A stretch of 37,529 nt of DNA, from positions 1 through 37,529 of the forward strand of contig CAZUAS010000017.1 of assembly GCA_964618515.1 (NCBI GenBank), read 5' to 3'. Made by a program: the position numbers and the translations under genes. This document shows positions 1-7,839 of the stretch, one piece after another (position 1 is the stretch's first letter; each line of letters starts with the position of its first letter). Source of the DNA: JAFGNW01 sp964618515 (GTDB lineage Bacteria; Zixibacteria; MSB-5A5; GN15; FEB-12). The notes under the pieces are model-generated. The model worked only from the letters and a program-made list of their open reading frames with translations. It did no database searches and was not told the DNA's origin.

Positions 1-2
1 TG

Positions 3-56
3 GTGGAAAAAGACAACGGTGACACCCAGATAGGTAAGTTCGTTATAATAATGTAG
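3..56 (+). CDS. C-terminal tail of a secreted protein with FlgD-like module (partial)
   Basis: The frame opening at base 3 runs 17 codons to a TAG stop and ends in QIGKFVIIM. The complete gene that follows ends in the same residues (TQIGKFVIIM), so this is the last part of a tandem paralogue whose body lies outside the window. By analogy with its neighbour it should be an exported protein with a C-terminal beta-sandwich module. Nothing more can be said from 17 residues. Confidence 0.7.
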   Translation: MEKDNGDTQIGKFVIIM

Positions 57-68
57 TATTATCTGTAA

Positions 69-2666
69 ATGCAGAATTTTCATAAAAGAAAAGGCCGTCA
101 GAAAGTGATTTTCTTGACGGCCTTTCTCATTATCTCCATTAATTTGCAGGGGCATACTGACAGTCTGTATCCTCGAAAAAAATGGGACGACGGAAAAACA
201 AAATATCAGTTAAAGGCTTCCAACCGCCCTTTAGTTGAATATACCGCTCACAATCGGGGCAATATTCAGCTGGCCATCGCTAACAACGGAACTTTCGGCA
301 CCTATGGTCAGGATGTAGCCGATCCATTCACCGGCGAACGCATTCAATCTTTAGCCTATCCTAAAAACAGCGATATTGTTTTCCTCTGGGTAGGCGCTTT
401 CTGGATTGGCGCCATCGTAGGTCGCGATACCCTGGTATCAACCGGAACGGAAGATTTTTATGAAAACCAAGAATTCTGGCCCGGCGAACTGTACGGAAAC
501 AAAACTACCCAATTTGTTTACAAATCAATCGATATTAATAGTCGTTTTTACTGTGAAGATGCTAACTCTGAAGAAGATATTATTTGTGAATATTACGATA
601 CTCTGACCGATCCCAGTTACGTCAACTACGACCAATTCGACCAGAGACCTCACATCCCCCTTAACATCAAAGTTACTCAGAAAACAATGTCCTGGAGTTA
701 TGATTATGCCGACGATTTCATACTTTTCGACTACCAGGTAGAAAACATCGGCACGCAAAGGCTTAACAAAGTATATATGGGTATTTGGATAGACGGTGAC
801 GTCTGGCATATATCGCGAAATAACCCTGAGGGCTGGAACGACGATATCGTTGGTTTCCTCAGAGCCCATCCGGCGCCCGAAGGAGGTATCTGTATCGATA
901 CCGTAAATGTTGCCTATACCGCCGACAATGATGGTGACCCCAGTGGTTCGGAATGGGATTACCGTTCTGCCAAGGGAGTTGTTGGAGTTAGGGTCGTACG
1001 TACACCCTCGGATTCCCTCAGGTATTCCTTCAACTGGTGGATCATCAATTACAGCGATGCCACTAAAGATTTCGGTCCACGACGCATGCCCTCAACAAAT
1101 GACCCCTTCCGGCGCTTCAACACCCGCCTGGGAACACCTGAAGGCGACCACAACAAATACTATGTTTTACGCCACGAGGAATTTGATTATGACCTTATCT
1201 ATACTGCTCTTGACCACACTGCAGAGGGTTGGCTGGCACCGCCGGAGAACGCCGAAACTTATGCCCGTGGTTATGATGCCCGCTACCTGTTGTCTTTTGG
1301 CCCCTTCAATATCGACCCCGGTCAAAGTCTGCCGATTTCCCTGGCCGTGGTCGGTGGCACTAACCTGCATATTAACCCGCTTGATTTCAAGGAACTTTTC
1401 GACCCATATAATCCCGATGTTTTTTATAATTCCCTGAATTTCTCCAGCCTGGCAATTAATTCCCGCTGGGCTTCATGGATATACGATAATCCCGGCGTCG
1501 ATACCGATAACAATGGTTATTACGGCAAATATCGAGTATGTGATGACGACCCGGACAAGAACAATCCCCCGGATTCTCTACCTCCCGGAAAGGGGCACTG
1601 GTACGAAGGTGACGGCGTTCCTGATTTCCGCGGCGCCGGTCCGCCCCCTTCACCCAAAATCAGAATAATTCCCGGCATCGGCAAACTTAAAATCCGCTGG
1701 AACGGTTATTACTCTGAAAATACTCCCGACATATTCCTTCAGAAAATCGATTTTGAAGGCTACCGGGTCTATATCAGTCTTGATAACCGTTCAACCAGTT
1801 TTGTTTTGCTCAGTTCCTATGACCGGGAAAATTATAATCGTTACATCTGGAAGCAACTTCCCGGAGGAAGCATGGGTTGGGCTCTGGAAGAAACTCCTTT
1901 CTCTCTCGATTCTTTAAAAATCATATATAACGACCCGGCTTTTGACCCCGGGATTTATACCCCCGGCAAGCCTCTGGAAATCAACGATACCCTCTTTTAC
2001 TTCGAACCACAGGACTACAACAGCTCTGATCTATCAGACCTGAAAGGCATTCACAAGGTTTACCCGGAAATAATCCTACCCCCGCCGTCTGATTCCAGCC
2101 TTTGGAAAGAAGAAGATCTGACCTATGATTACGGACAACCCCTGCCTAAATATTACGAATATGAATATATCATTGATAATATCCTGCCGACGATTCCCTA
2201 TTACGTGGCTGTAACAACTTTTGATTTCGGTTCTCCCATAGCCGGTTTAACGGCGCTCGAAACCAAACCGGTCAATAACTATGTTGTTGCATTTCCTCTC
2301 ACCTCATCTGATTCGGTTGAAGCTGAGAATCTCGATGTCTATGTTTATCCCAATCCTTACCGCATCGACGGCGGTTACTTTAACAAAGGTTTTGAGGGTC
2401 GCGACGACTTATATAAAATTCCCGATCGTATGCGACGGATACATTTTGCAAATCTTCCCCGCGTCTGCAAAATTTATATTTATTCCCTTGACGGTGACCT
2501 GATAAGAGAGATTGACCATTATTATCCGGAAGGCGGCCCGACCTCAATGCATGACACCTGGGATTTAATCACTCGTAATACTCAGCGGATTGTAACCGGG
2601 ATATACTATTATGTCGTTGAATCCCCCGACCGCACCCAGATCGGCAAATTCGTCATAATCATGTAA
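69..2666 (+). CDS. Large secreted protein with C-terminal YPNPYR / FlgD-Ig-like module
   Basis: An 865-residue protein with a basic N-terminus followed by a hydrophobic stretch (about residues 12-27), which looks like a signal peptide. The middle (about 30-520) is aromatic-rich and rich in Asp and Asn, with no domain I can name. Around 530-700 a GLKIRW-like strand and later FEGYRVYIS resemble a fibronectin type III fold. The C-terminus (about 755-865) carries VYPNPYR, an IYSLDGDLIREI strand and GIYYYVV...GKFVIIM. This is the pattern of FlgD-Ig or type IX-like sorting modules common in FCB bacteria. The ATG at 69 has no clear Shine-Dalgarno but is the only start that keeps the signal peptide. 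The gene follows a paralogue by 12 bp and converges on the MFS gene with 2 bp between stops. The role is unknown; a surface or extracellular protein is the reasonable inference. Confidence 0.75.
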   Translation: MQNFHKRKGRQKVIFLTAFLIISINLQGHTDSLYPRKKWDDGKTKYQLKASNRPLVEYTAHNRGNIQLAIANNGTFGTYGQDVADPFTGERIQSLAYPKNSDIVFLWVGAFWIGAIVGRDTLVSTGTEDFYENQEFWPGELYGNKTTQFVYKSIDINSRFYCEDANSEEDIICEYYDTLTDPSYVNYDQFDQRPHIPLNIKVTQKTMSWSYDYADDFILFDYQVENIGTQRLNKVYMGIWIDGDVWHISRNNPEGWNDDIVGFLRAHPAPEGGICIDTVNVAYTADNDGDPSGSEWDYRSAKGVVGVRVVRTPSDSLRYSFNWWIINYSDATKDFGPRRMPSTNDPFRRFNTRLGTPEGDHNKYYVLRHEEFDYDLIYTALDHTAEGWLAPPENAETYARGYDARYLLSFGPFNIDPGQSLPISLAVVGGTNLHINPLDFKELFDPYNPDVFYNSLNFSSLAINSRWASWIYDNPGVDTDNNGYYGKYRVCDDDPDKNNPPDSLPPGKGHWYEGDGVPDFRGAGPPPSPKIRIIPGIGKLKIRWNGYYSENTPDIFLQKIDFEGYRVYISLDNRSTSFVLLSSYDRENYNRYIWKQLPGGSMGWALEETPFSLDSLKIIYNDPAFDPGIYTPGKPLEINDTLFYFEPQDYNSSDLSDLKGIHKVYPEIILPPPSDSSLWKEEDLTYDYGQPLPKYYEYEYIIDNILPTIPYYVAVTTFDFGSPIAGLTALETKPVNNYVVAFPLTSSDSVEAENLDVYVYPNPYRIDGGYFNKGFEGRDDLYKIPDRMRRIHFANLPRVCKIYIYSLDGDLIREIDHYYPEGGPTSMHDTWDLITRNTQRIVTGIYYYVVESPDRTQIGKFVIIM

Positions 2667-2668
2667 GA

Positions 2669-3892
2669 TTAAATATTCTTGAGGTTATACTTAATCGGCA
2701 ATATCCGGCCAAAAACAAGATAACCGAATCCTGCCAGCAAAGCCAATGAAGAAATAATCAACCAGGCGACCGCCGGGGTATGACCGAAATGGTCCAGAAT
2801 CACACCACCGTAAAGCGGTCCCAAAGACCATCCAGCGGTAACAAAAAAGCCATGGATGCCCATGTAACGTCCAATGCGACCTTCCGGCGCCAGCCGGGAG
2901 GTCAGGGTGAGAGTGGGCGGGGATAAAATTACTTCACCAAGAGTGATTATTACCATATAAAAAATGAAATAATGGAAGCCAATAAAAATTCCGAACAGGC
3001 TGTAGCCAATGAAATGCAAAATAGCTCCCCAGGCCAGCTGAGTGGTAAAACGAAAGCGGGCTAAAAGGCGGGTCACCGGTATCTGTAACAGGACAACCAG
3101 TAAGCCGTTGACGGTAAATAGAATCCCCAGTTGTGACTCACTTATACCCACCATTTCCACTGTATAAATAGACATTGGCGCTATTAGTTGAGCAATAACC
3201 AGGTACAGGAAAAAAGTCAGAAAAGCATGCCGGGCCAGGTTAGCATCGTTTTTTATAGCAATTAAATCTCTCAAACGAAACTGCTCCTGTATTTTGATAG
3301 AATCCGGTACTTTAAGAAACAGCCAGAAGATAAAGACAGACAATAAAGTAATTGCCCCTGAAAGAAAAAACAGAACCGCATAGGAATGAGCCGCCATAAA
3401 ACCGCCGATAGCTGGACCGGCCGCCCATCCGAGGTTTCCCCCGGAACGCGAGACGGCATATCCATCGAGTCTTTTTTCAGGGGGCAGAATATCAGAGACC
3501 AGAGCGTTCACTGTCGGCATAAATACCGCCCCCACGATGGAATTAGCCGTAAAAAATATTGCAATAGCCCAAAAGCCCCAATGAAAATGAATAGCCAGCC
3601 CGAGAAGAACAAAGGTTACTACTCTGATTGCCTGTGAATGAATCAGCATTTTGCGACGGCTTATACGGTCGGACATCTCCCCCCCCAAAAGTTGAAAAAA
3701 TGACCGTACCACGGCAATGACGGCAAAAAATACGCCGATTTCAGTTGTTGAAAGACCAAGTTCACTGTGAAAATAGATAGAAATAAAAGGGATCGAAGCA
3801 GCGAAACCCAGCGAAGACACAAACCAGCCAAAAGCCAGAATCCACAAATTGCGACCGAATTGACGGAAGAAATTCAAAAAACGTTCAAGCAT
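2669..3892 (-). CDS. MFS transporter
   Basis: A 407-residue polytopic membrane protein with about twelve hydrophobic segments, the usual size for the major facilitator superfamily. The loop after the second segment has the MFS motif A pattern (GGEMSDRISRRK, residues 70-81). The sequence resembles drug-efflux type members, but the substrate cannot be read from sequence. The ATG is preceded by AAGGA at good spacing. It lies 43 bp downstream of the glycosyltransferase-like gene and probably shares its promoter at 5146-5174. The two may handle the same metabolite, but that is only proximity. Confidence 0.85.
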   Translation of the reverse strand: MLERFLNFFRQFGRNLWILAFGWFVSSLGFAASIPFISIYFHSELGLSTTEIGVFFAVIAVVRSFFQLLGGEMSDRISRRKMLIHSQAIRVVTFVLLGLAIHFHWGFWAIAIFFTANSIVGAVFMPTVNALVSDILPPEKRLDGYAVSRSGGNLGWAAGPAIGGFMAAHSYAVLFFLSGAITLLSVFIFWLFLKVPDSIKIQEQFRLRDLIAIKNDANLARHAFLTFFLYLVIAQLIAPMSIYTVEMVGISESQLGILFTVNGLLVVLLQIPVTRLLARFRFTTQLAWGAILHFIGYSLFGIFIGFHYFIFYMVIITLGEVILSPPTLTLTSRLAPEGRIGRYMGIHGFFVTAGWSLGPLYGGVILDHFGHTPAVAWLIISSLALLAGFGYLVFGRILPIKYNLKNI

Positions 3893-3935
3893 ATCCTTGA
3901 TGCCAATCTGTTTATATCCGCCTGGTTATAGTCCT

Positions 3936-5129
3936 TTAACGACTGCCATAAGTCTCCACCAGGAAACCGGCGATATTATCGAAACCTTTGATATCAAATT
4001 TACCCCAGCCGGCCCGGGCTCTTTCCAATAAGCGATTTTCCCGCCGGAGTCGGTTAATAGTCAGACCAAACATCAAAGCCTGTTCAGAGTTCTTAAGCAG
4101 TTCGGCCACGCCGCGTTGCAATAATTTTTCCCGATTTAAAGGAGCAAAGGGACCAATAGCCGGCTCCACAATTACTACCGGCAAGCCCAATCCCAGCGCC
4201 CAGTTGGTGCGTTCGTGAGCTGGTGCGACAAAATAATCAAAATATTTAAAAAGTTTAGCCGTAAAAATATTTTCTTCTCGTCGTGTCCGGTAAGTCACCA
4301 GCAGAGCCGGAGGTAATTCCGATGGAATCAAGGAGCCGGTATCCAGTATCGGAAGCATAAGTTGATTGCGTTTGAAGAGCTTTTCTGTTTCCCTGGCCAG
4401 GTGACCTTTATAACGGGCAAAAATTACCGCCCGCCCGCCATAATGTACCGCTGAAACTGCGGCCGCGGCCAGTTTCCTGATATGCGTTTTCGGTTCGGCT
4501 CCCGAAGAGAAAAACGCCCCTGTCAGAGGTTCCTGTCCGGTCAATCGTTTTAACCGCGCTTCATAACAATCCCCGGCTATTTTCACCAGTGCCGGTTCGA
4601 TACACAATCCGGAAACGAAGACCGTCTGCTCCTCATAACCGGCTTTCATAAAAAAATGAGCCATTTCGGCAGTGGGTACCAGAACCTTCGATAGACCGGT
4701 CACAAGAGCCGCCGCCGGAGCAACTACCTCGCCATGCTGATATATCAGGTCTTTTTTATTTTTCAGGATACCGGCCAGGATGGGATGGGCTACCAGCAGT
4801 GGATGGGGTGAAGCCGAGAATTTTTTATGGATATCACGGCCCATAAATTTAAGCATTAAACCCGGACGGTCATAATCATATCCGGCGCGGATAAGATTAT
4901 ATAACACCCCCAGAGAACCTGACGAAGAACCTCTTTTGTAAAACCAGTCTGCGGTTTTCCAGCCCAGGCGCGCCAGACCGGTCGAAACCTCGAAAACATT
5001 ACTCTCGCCACGCATAATCTTAATTGCCCCCCGGCGAATGAGGGCATCAATAATCCCATCGAGATAAAAGGGATGACCCCGGCCGATATTGGTGTACAAA
5101 AATTCTATTTTCCTGTTTGAATCATTCAT
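3936..5129 (-). CDS. GT-B-like glycosyltransferase-related protein
   Basis: A 397-residue soluble protein. The N-terminus has a strand followed by GRGHP (16-20), resembling the glycine-rich loop at the start of MurG/GT28 and GT1 enzymes. Residues 304-345 (AHERTNWALGLGLPVVIVEP, then NREKLLQRGVAEL) match the C-terminal pattern of those families, where a Glu/Asn-containing loop and an alpha helix bind the nucleotide sugar. Overall similarity to MurG is low, so donor and acceptor are unknown. It is first in a two-gene unit with the MFS transporter. There is no Shine-Dalgarno, and the predicted transcription start is only about 10 nt upstream of the ATG. It could also be a nucleotide-sugar epimerase-like GT-B protein. 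Confidence 0.55.
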   Translation of the reverse strand: MNDSNRKIEFLYTNIGRGHPFYLDGIIDALIRRGAIKIMRGESNVFEVSTGLARLGWKTADWFYKRGSSSGSLGVLYNLIRAGYDYDRPGLMLKFMGRDIHKKFSASPHPLLVAHPILAGILKNKKDLIYQHGEVVAPAAALVTGLSKVLVPTAEMAHFFMKAGYEEQTVFVSGLCIEPALVKIAGDCYEARLKRLTGQEPLTGAFFSSGAEPKTHIRKLAAAAVSAVHYGGRAVIFARYKGHLARETEKLFKRNQLMLPILDTGSLIPSELPPALLVTYRTRREENIFTAKLFKYFDYFVAPAHERTNWALGLGLPVVIVEPAIGPFAPLNREKLLQRGVAELLKNSEQALMFGLTINRLRRENRLLERARAGWGKFDIKGFDNIAGFLVETYGSR

Positions 5130-5145
5130 AATTTATCAGAGAGCT

Positions 5146-5174
5146 AAAATAAACAACCGCGCCGAGGATGTCAA
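5146..5174 (-). promoter_or_regulatory. Sigma70-type promoter for GT-like/MFS unit
   Basis: On the minus strand, TTGACA (5174-5169), a 17-bp spacer and TATTTT (5151-5146). The -35 is perfect and the -10 matches 5 of 6. The predicted start is near 5139, leaving about 10 nt before the ATG at 5129, which fits the missing Shine-Dalgarno. Confidence 0.65.
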
Positions 5175-5206
5175 ACCGGGGGTCTAAAAATCCGTTCTGA
5201 TTTACC

Positions 5207-5239
5207 AAAAAAAAACCGGTCAAAAGACCGGTTTTTTTT
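5207..5239 (-). terminator. Intrinsic terminator after cheW
   Basis: Arms ACCGGTC and GACCGGT around an AAAA loop, with nine A on one side and eight T on the other. Read on the minus strand, it follows the cheW stop by about 20 bp and gives a classic GC stem plus U tract. The symmetrical A/T flanks would let it work in both directions. Confidence 0.85.
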
Positions 5240-5257
5240 AGACGTTTTATCTGATTA

Positions 5258-5749
5258 TCATCCGACTGAAGCCATCTCTTCAACGTCGACAACTTTTGAC
5301 AGGTCCAAAAATATCAATAAGCGGTCTTCCAGCTTGGCCACTCCCTTGATATAATCAGAATTAATCCCGGTAACCAGTTCCGGCGGGGGTTCAATGGTGT
5401 CAGCGGGAAGCCGCAGTACTTCGGACACCGCATCGACAATCATTCCCATGATATTGCCATTAATATCCACCACGACAATCCGGGTATTCTTGTCATGTTC
5501 TTTCATTTCCAGATTGAAGCGTTTGCGCAAGTCAATAATCGGAATTACTTTTCCCCGAAGGTTGATGACTCCTTCAACATATCGTGGCGCCTGTGGAACC
5601 TTCGTAATTTCTACCATCCGGTTGATTTCCTGAACTTTGAGTATATCAACTCCGAATTCCTCAGAACCGATATTAAAAGACACCAACTGCAATTCGTCAG
5701 TGGAAACATTACCGGCCATTTCTTTTTGTTTTAAAATTCCTGTTTCCAT
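5258..5749 (-). CDS. cheW: Chemotaxis coupling protein CheW
   Basis: A 163-residue protein that is a single CheW domain. CheW is the cytoplasmic adaptor linking methyl-accepting receptors to the CheA kinase. The sequence shows the family hallmarks: SFNIGSEEFGVDILKVQEI, then VEGVINLRGKVIPIIDLR, then DAVSEVLRLP and GVAKLEDRLLIFLDLSKV. AGGGG precedes the ATG at normal spacing. It stands alone, with its own terminator and no other che gene in the window, so it may serve an array encoded elsewhere or a non-chemotactic pathway. It ends in TGA. Confidence 0.93.
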   Translation of the reverse strand: METGILKQKEMAGNVSTDELQLVSFNIGSEEFGVDILKVQEINRMVEITKVPQAPRYVEGVINLRGKVIPIIDLRKRFNLEMKEHDKNTRIVVVDINGNIMGMIVDAVSEVLRLPADTIEPPPELVTGINSDYIKGVAKLEDRLLIFLDLSKVVDVEEMASVG

Positions 5750-6057
5750 CTTTCACCCCTTTATTATTTATCAGTTATTATCTTTGAGAATGTCGCCTTC
5801 CCTTTTCAAACATTCCTTAGCAAATAAATTTTCAGCCATATCTCTTTTCAGTATATCGGAATACCCTCTGGTTTCTTAACACCACCTTTAACAGGTTTTA
5901 AGTGTAAGGCTGACTGTAAGATACCACTCCGGACAACCCGGATAAAATATATCCCGGTTTATTAAATAATATTTAAAAGGCTCTCGAGTTGCCAAAGAAC
6001 AAGATATTTCGTATCTTCAATAAAATGATTTAATACATATAGCCAAAGGAGCCGTTC
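5750..6057. other. Divergent intergenic region between cheW and the M29 peptidase gene
   Basis: 308 bp without a recognised gene. It holds the M29 promoter (5989-6017), an inverted repeat over that promoter (6001-6017), a small imperfect hairpin around 5937-5958 (GGATA and TATCC arms), and a 22-codon minus-strand reading frame (5771-5839) described under findings. I see no RNA gene or repeat element. Confidence 0.6.
5989..6017 (+). promoter_or_regulatory. Sigma70-type promoter for M29 aminopeptidase
   Basis: TTGCCA (5989-5994), a 17-bp spacer and TATCTT (6012-6017). The predicted start is near 6024, about 34 nt before the ATG. An inverted repeat, AAGATA...TATCTT (6001-6017), overlaps the spacer and the -10. 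Confidence 0.5.
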
Positions 6058-7197
6058 ATGAGAGACAAACGAAATGAAATATTAGCCCGCCAGTTGCTGG
6101 ATTATTCCGTCGAATTAAAAAAAGGCGATGTTCTCTACCTGGAGATAAAAGGAAAGGAAACCCTGGAGCTCGGCAAACAGATTATCCGCCTGGCAACGGA
6201 AAAAGGCGCAACCACTTTCTGGTATTACAACGACGAATCGCTTTTAAGACAGTGGATAAAAGGTGCCTCCGATGAACAGTTTAAGACTCAGGCGGAACTT
6301 CACCTGCCCCTCATGAAACGGGCTGATGCTTATATCGGTTTGCGGGGCTCGGATAACCCCTTTGACCTGGCTGATATCGACAGCAAACAAATGGAAAAAC
6401 AGAACTCTCTTTTCTATAAACCTGTCCATCTCGAAGAACGGGTCAAGCGGACCCGCTGGGTGGTGCTTCGTTTTCCCAACAATGCCATGGCACAACTGGC
6501 CGAAACCTCACAGGAGAAATTCGAAGATTTTTATTATGATGTCTGCTGCGCCGATTATGCCAGGATGTCAAAAGCCCAGGACAAACTGGTGGCGCTGATG
6601 GCAGCCACCGATAAAGTACATATTAAAAGCCCCGGCACCGACCTGACCTTTTCCATCAAGAATATCCCGATTGTCAAATGCGACGGCAAGCGGAATATCC
6701 CCGACGGCGAGGTATATACTGCCCCGGTACGGGATTCGGTCAACGGGACCATCACCTATAATACACCTTCACTATACCAGGGCGTCGTTTATAACAACAT
6801 ATCTCTTACCTTCAAGAAGGGTAAAATAGTCAAAGCCACCTGTTCCGGCGATAATGATAAATTGAACAAAATATTCGATTCTGACCCGGGGGCTCGTTAT
6901 GTGGGCGAGTTCGCCATAGGGGTTAATCCCTTTATTTTGCATCCGATGAAAGATACTTTGTTCGATGAAAAAATCGCCGGCTCAATTCATTTCACTCCCG
7001 GCCAGTGTTATGACGAAGCACCTAACGGCAACGACTCCACCATCCACTGGGACCTGGTTTTAATTCAGCGGAAGGATTACGGCGGGGGCGAGATTTATTT
7101 CGATGACAAGTTGATTCGCAAAGACGGCGTTTTTGTCGATCCCAAAATGGAAAAGACATTTTCGAAAGAAAACCTGAAAGCAGCGGAAACAGCTTAG
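6058..7197 (+). CDS. M29 family metallo-aminopeptidase
   Basis: A 379-residue enzyme of peptidase family M29 (Thermus AmpT / Staphylococcus AmpS type), a cytoplasmic dinuclear-metal aminopeptidase that trims N-terminal residues from peptides. The expected ligands can be placed by spacing: E218 in GEVY, E284 in GEFAIG, H311 in SIHF, Y318, and H330/D332 in IHWDL. The E-E interval of 66 and the H-Y interval of 7 match AmpT as I recall it. The region between H311 and H330 is shorter than in AmpT. AAAGGAG precedes the ATG by 6 nt. It is followed 86 bp later by the ferritin-like gene on the same strand, probably in one transcript. Confidence 0.88.
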   Translation: MRDKRNEILARQLLDYSVELKKGDVLYLEIKGKETLELGKQIIRLATEKGATTFWYYNDESLLRQWIKGASDEQFKTQAELHLPLMKRADAYIGLRGSDNPFDLADIDSKQMEKQNSLFYKPVHLEERVKRTRWVVLRFPNNAMAQLAETSQEKFEDFYYDVCCADYARMSKAQDKLVALMAATDKVHIKSPGTDLTFSIKNIPIVKCDGKRNIPDGEVYTAPVRDSVNGTITYNTPSLYQGVVYNNISLTFKKGKIVKATCSGDNDKLNKIFDSDPGARYVGEFAIGVNPFILHPMKDTLFDEKIAGSIHFTPGQCYDEAPNGNDSTIHWDLVLIQRKDYGGGEIYFDDKLIRKDGVFVDPKMEKTFSKENLKAAETA

Positions 7198-7283
7198 GAA
7201 CCTCTTCCGTTTTCAAGCTGTTACTAAAAAGAAGGTTCGATTAAAGAGCCCATCGAGCCTGACCAATAAAAAAGGGAGTATGG

Positions 7284-7793
7284 ATGGATATTTTTGAATT
7301 TGCCATGCAGATGGAACTCGACGGTAAGGCTTTTTACGAAAAAGGGGCGGCCGCTACCAGCAACCCCGAACTCAAGCAAATCTTTTTGACGCTGGCGGAT
7401 GAAGAACAGCGTCATTATAATATTTTCAAAAGTTTAAAAAACGGCCAGCTTGAAACCGCCACTAAAATCACCACCGGCCGAGCTAAAACCATTTCCATAA
7501 CGAAAAACCTCTTCCAGAAGATGACCGAGGAAGGAAAGAATACGCTTTTTGGCGATGATATCCGCGCCCTCTGGGAGGAAGCTGTCGCTATCGAAGAAAA
7601 ATCAGAGAAGCTGTATCGCGAGGAGGCACATAAAACTAAAGACCCTGACCGCCAGAAACTTCTTAATAAAATCGCCGACGAGGAAAAGAATCACATTTAC
7701 CTGATTGATAATATGCTGTCGTTTATTAATGACCCGCAGTCCTTTGTAGCATCGAACCAGTTTTCGAGTTTCATGAGCTGGGAAGGTCACTGA
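7284..7793 (+). CDS. Ferritin-like diiron protein (rubrerythrin domain only)
   Basis: A 169-residue all-helical protein with two ExxH half-sites: E41-x-x-H44 and E134-x-x-H137. Additional glutamates at 11 and 104/105 complete the four-helix diiron pattern of the rubrerythrin/ferritin-like superfamily. There is no C-terminal CxxC rubredoxin domain, so electron transfer must come from a partner if it is a peroxidase. Members of this group occur in anaerobes and are linked to peroxide or iron handling, which is inference here. GGGAG precedes the start. Another ATG four bases upstream is out of frame. It ends in TGA. Confidence 0.8.
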   Translation: MDIFEFAMQMELDGKAFYEKGAAATSNPELKQIFLTLADEEQRHYNIFKSLKNGQLETATKITTGRAKTISITKNLFQKMTEEGKNTLFGDDIRALWEEAVAIEEKSEKLYREEAHKTKDPDRQKLLNKIADEEKNHIYLIDNMLSFINDPQSFVASNQFSSFMSWEGH

Positions 7794-7808
7794 GAAGTTT
7801 AAAATATT

Positions 7809-7839
7809 AAAAAAGCCGAATAAACTCCCCGCTTTTTTT
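7809..7839. terminator. Weak bidirectional terminator between convergent genes
   Basis: AAAAAAGC (7809-7816) pairs with GCTTTTTT (7831-7838) across a 14-nt loop. The GC content of the stem is low. Its position between the ferritin-like and EamA stops supports the call more than its stability does. Confidence 0.4.

Noticed and set aside
907..1437. 176-codon second frame inside the large secreted protein gene
   Set aside because: It overlaps completely with a frame that continues into a recognisable C-terminal module. It has no ribosome site.
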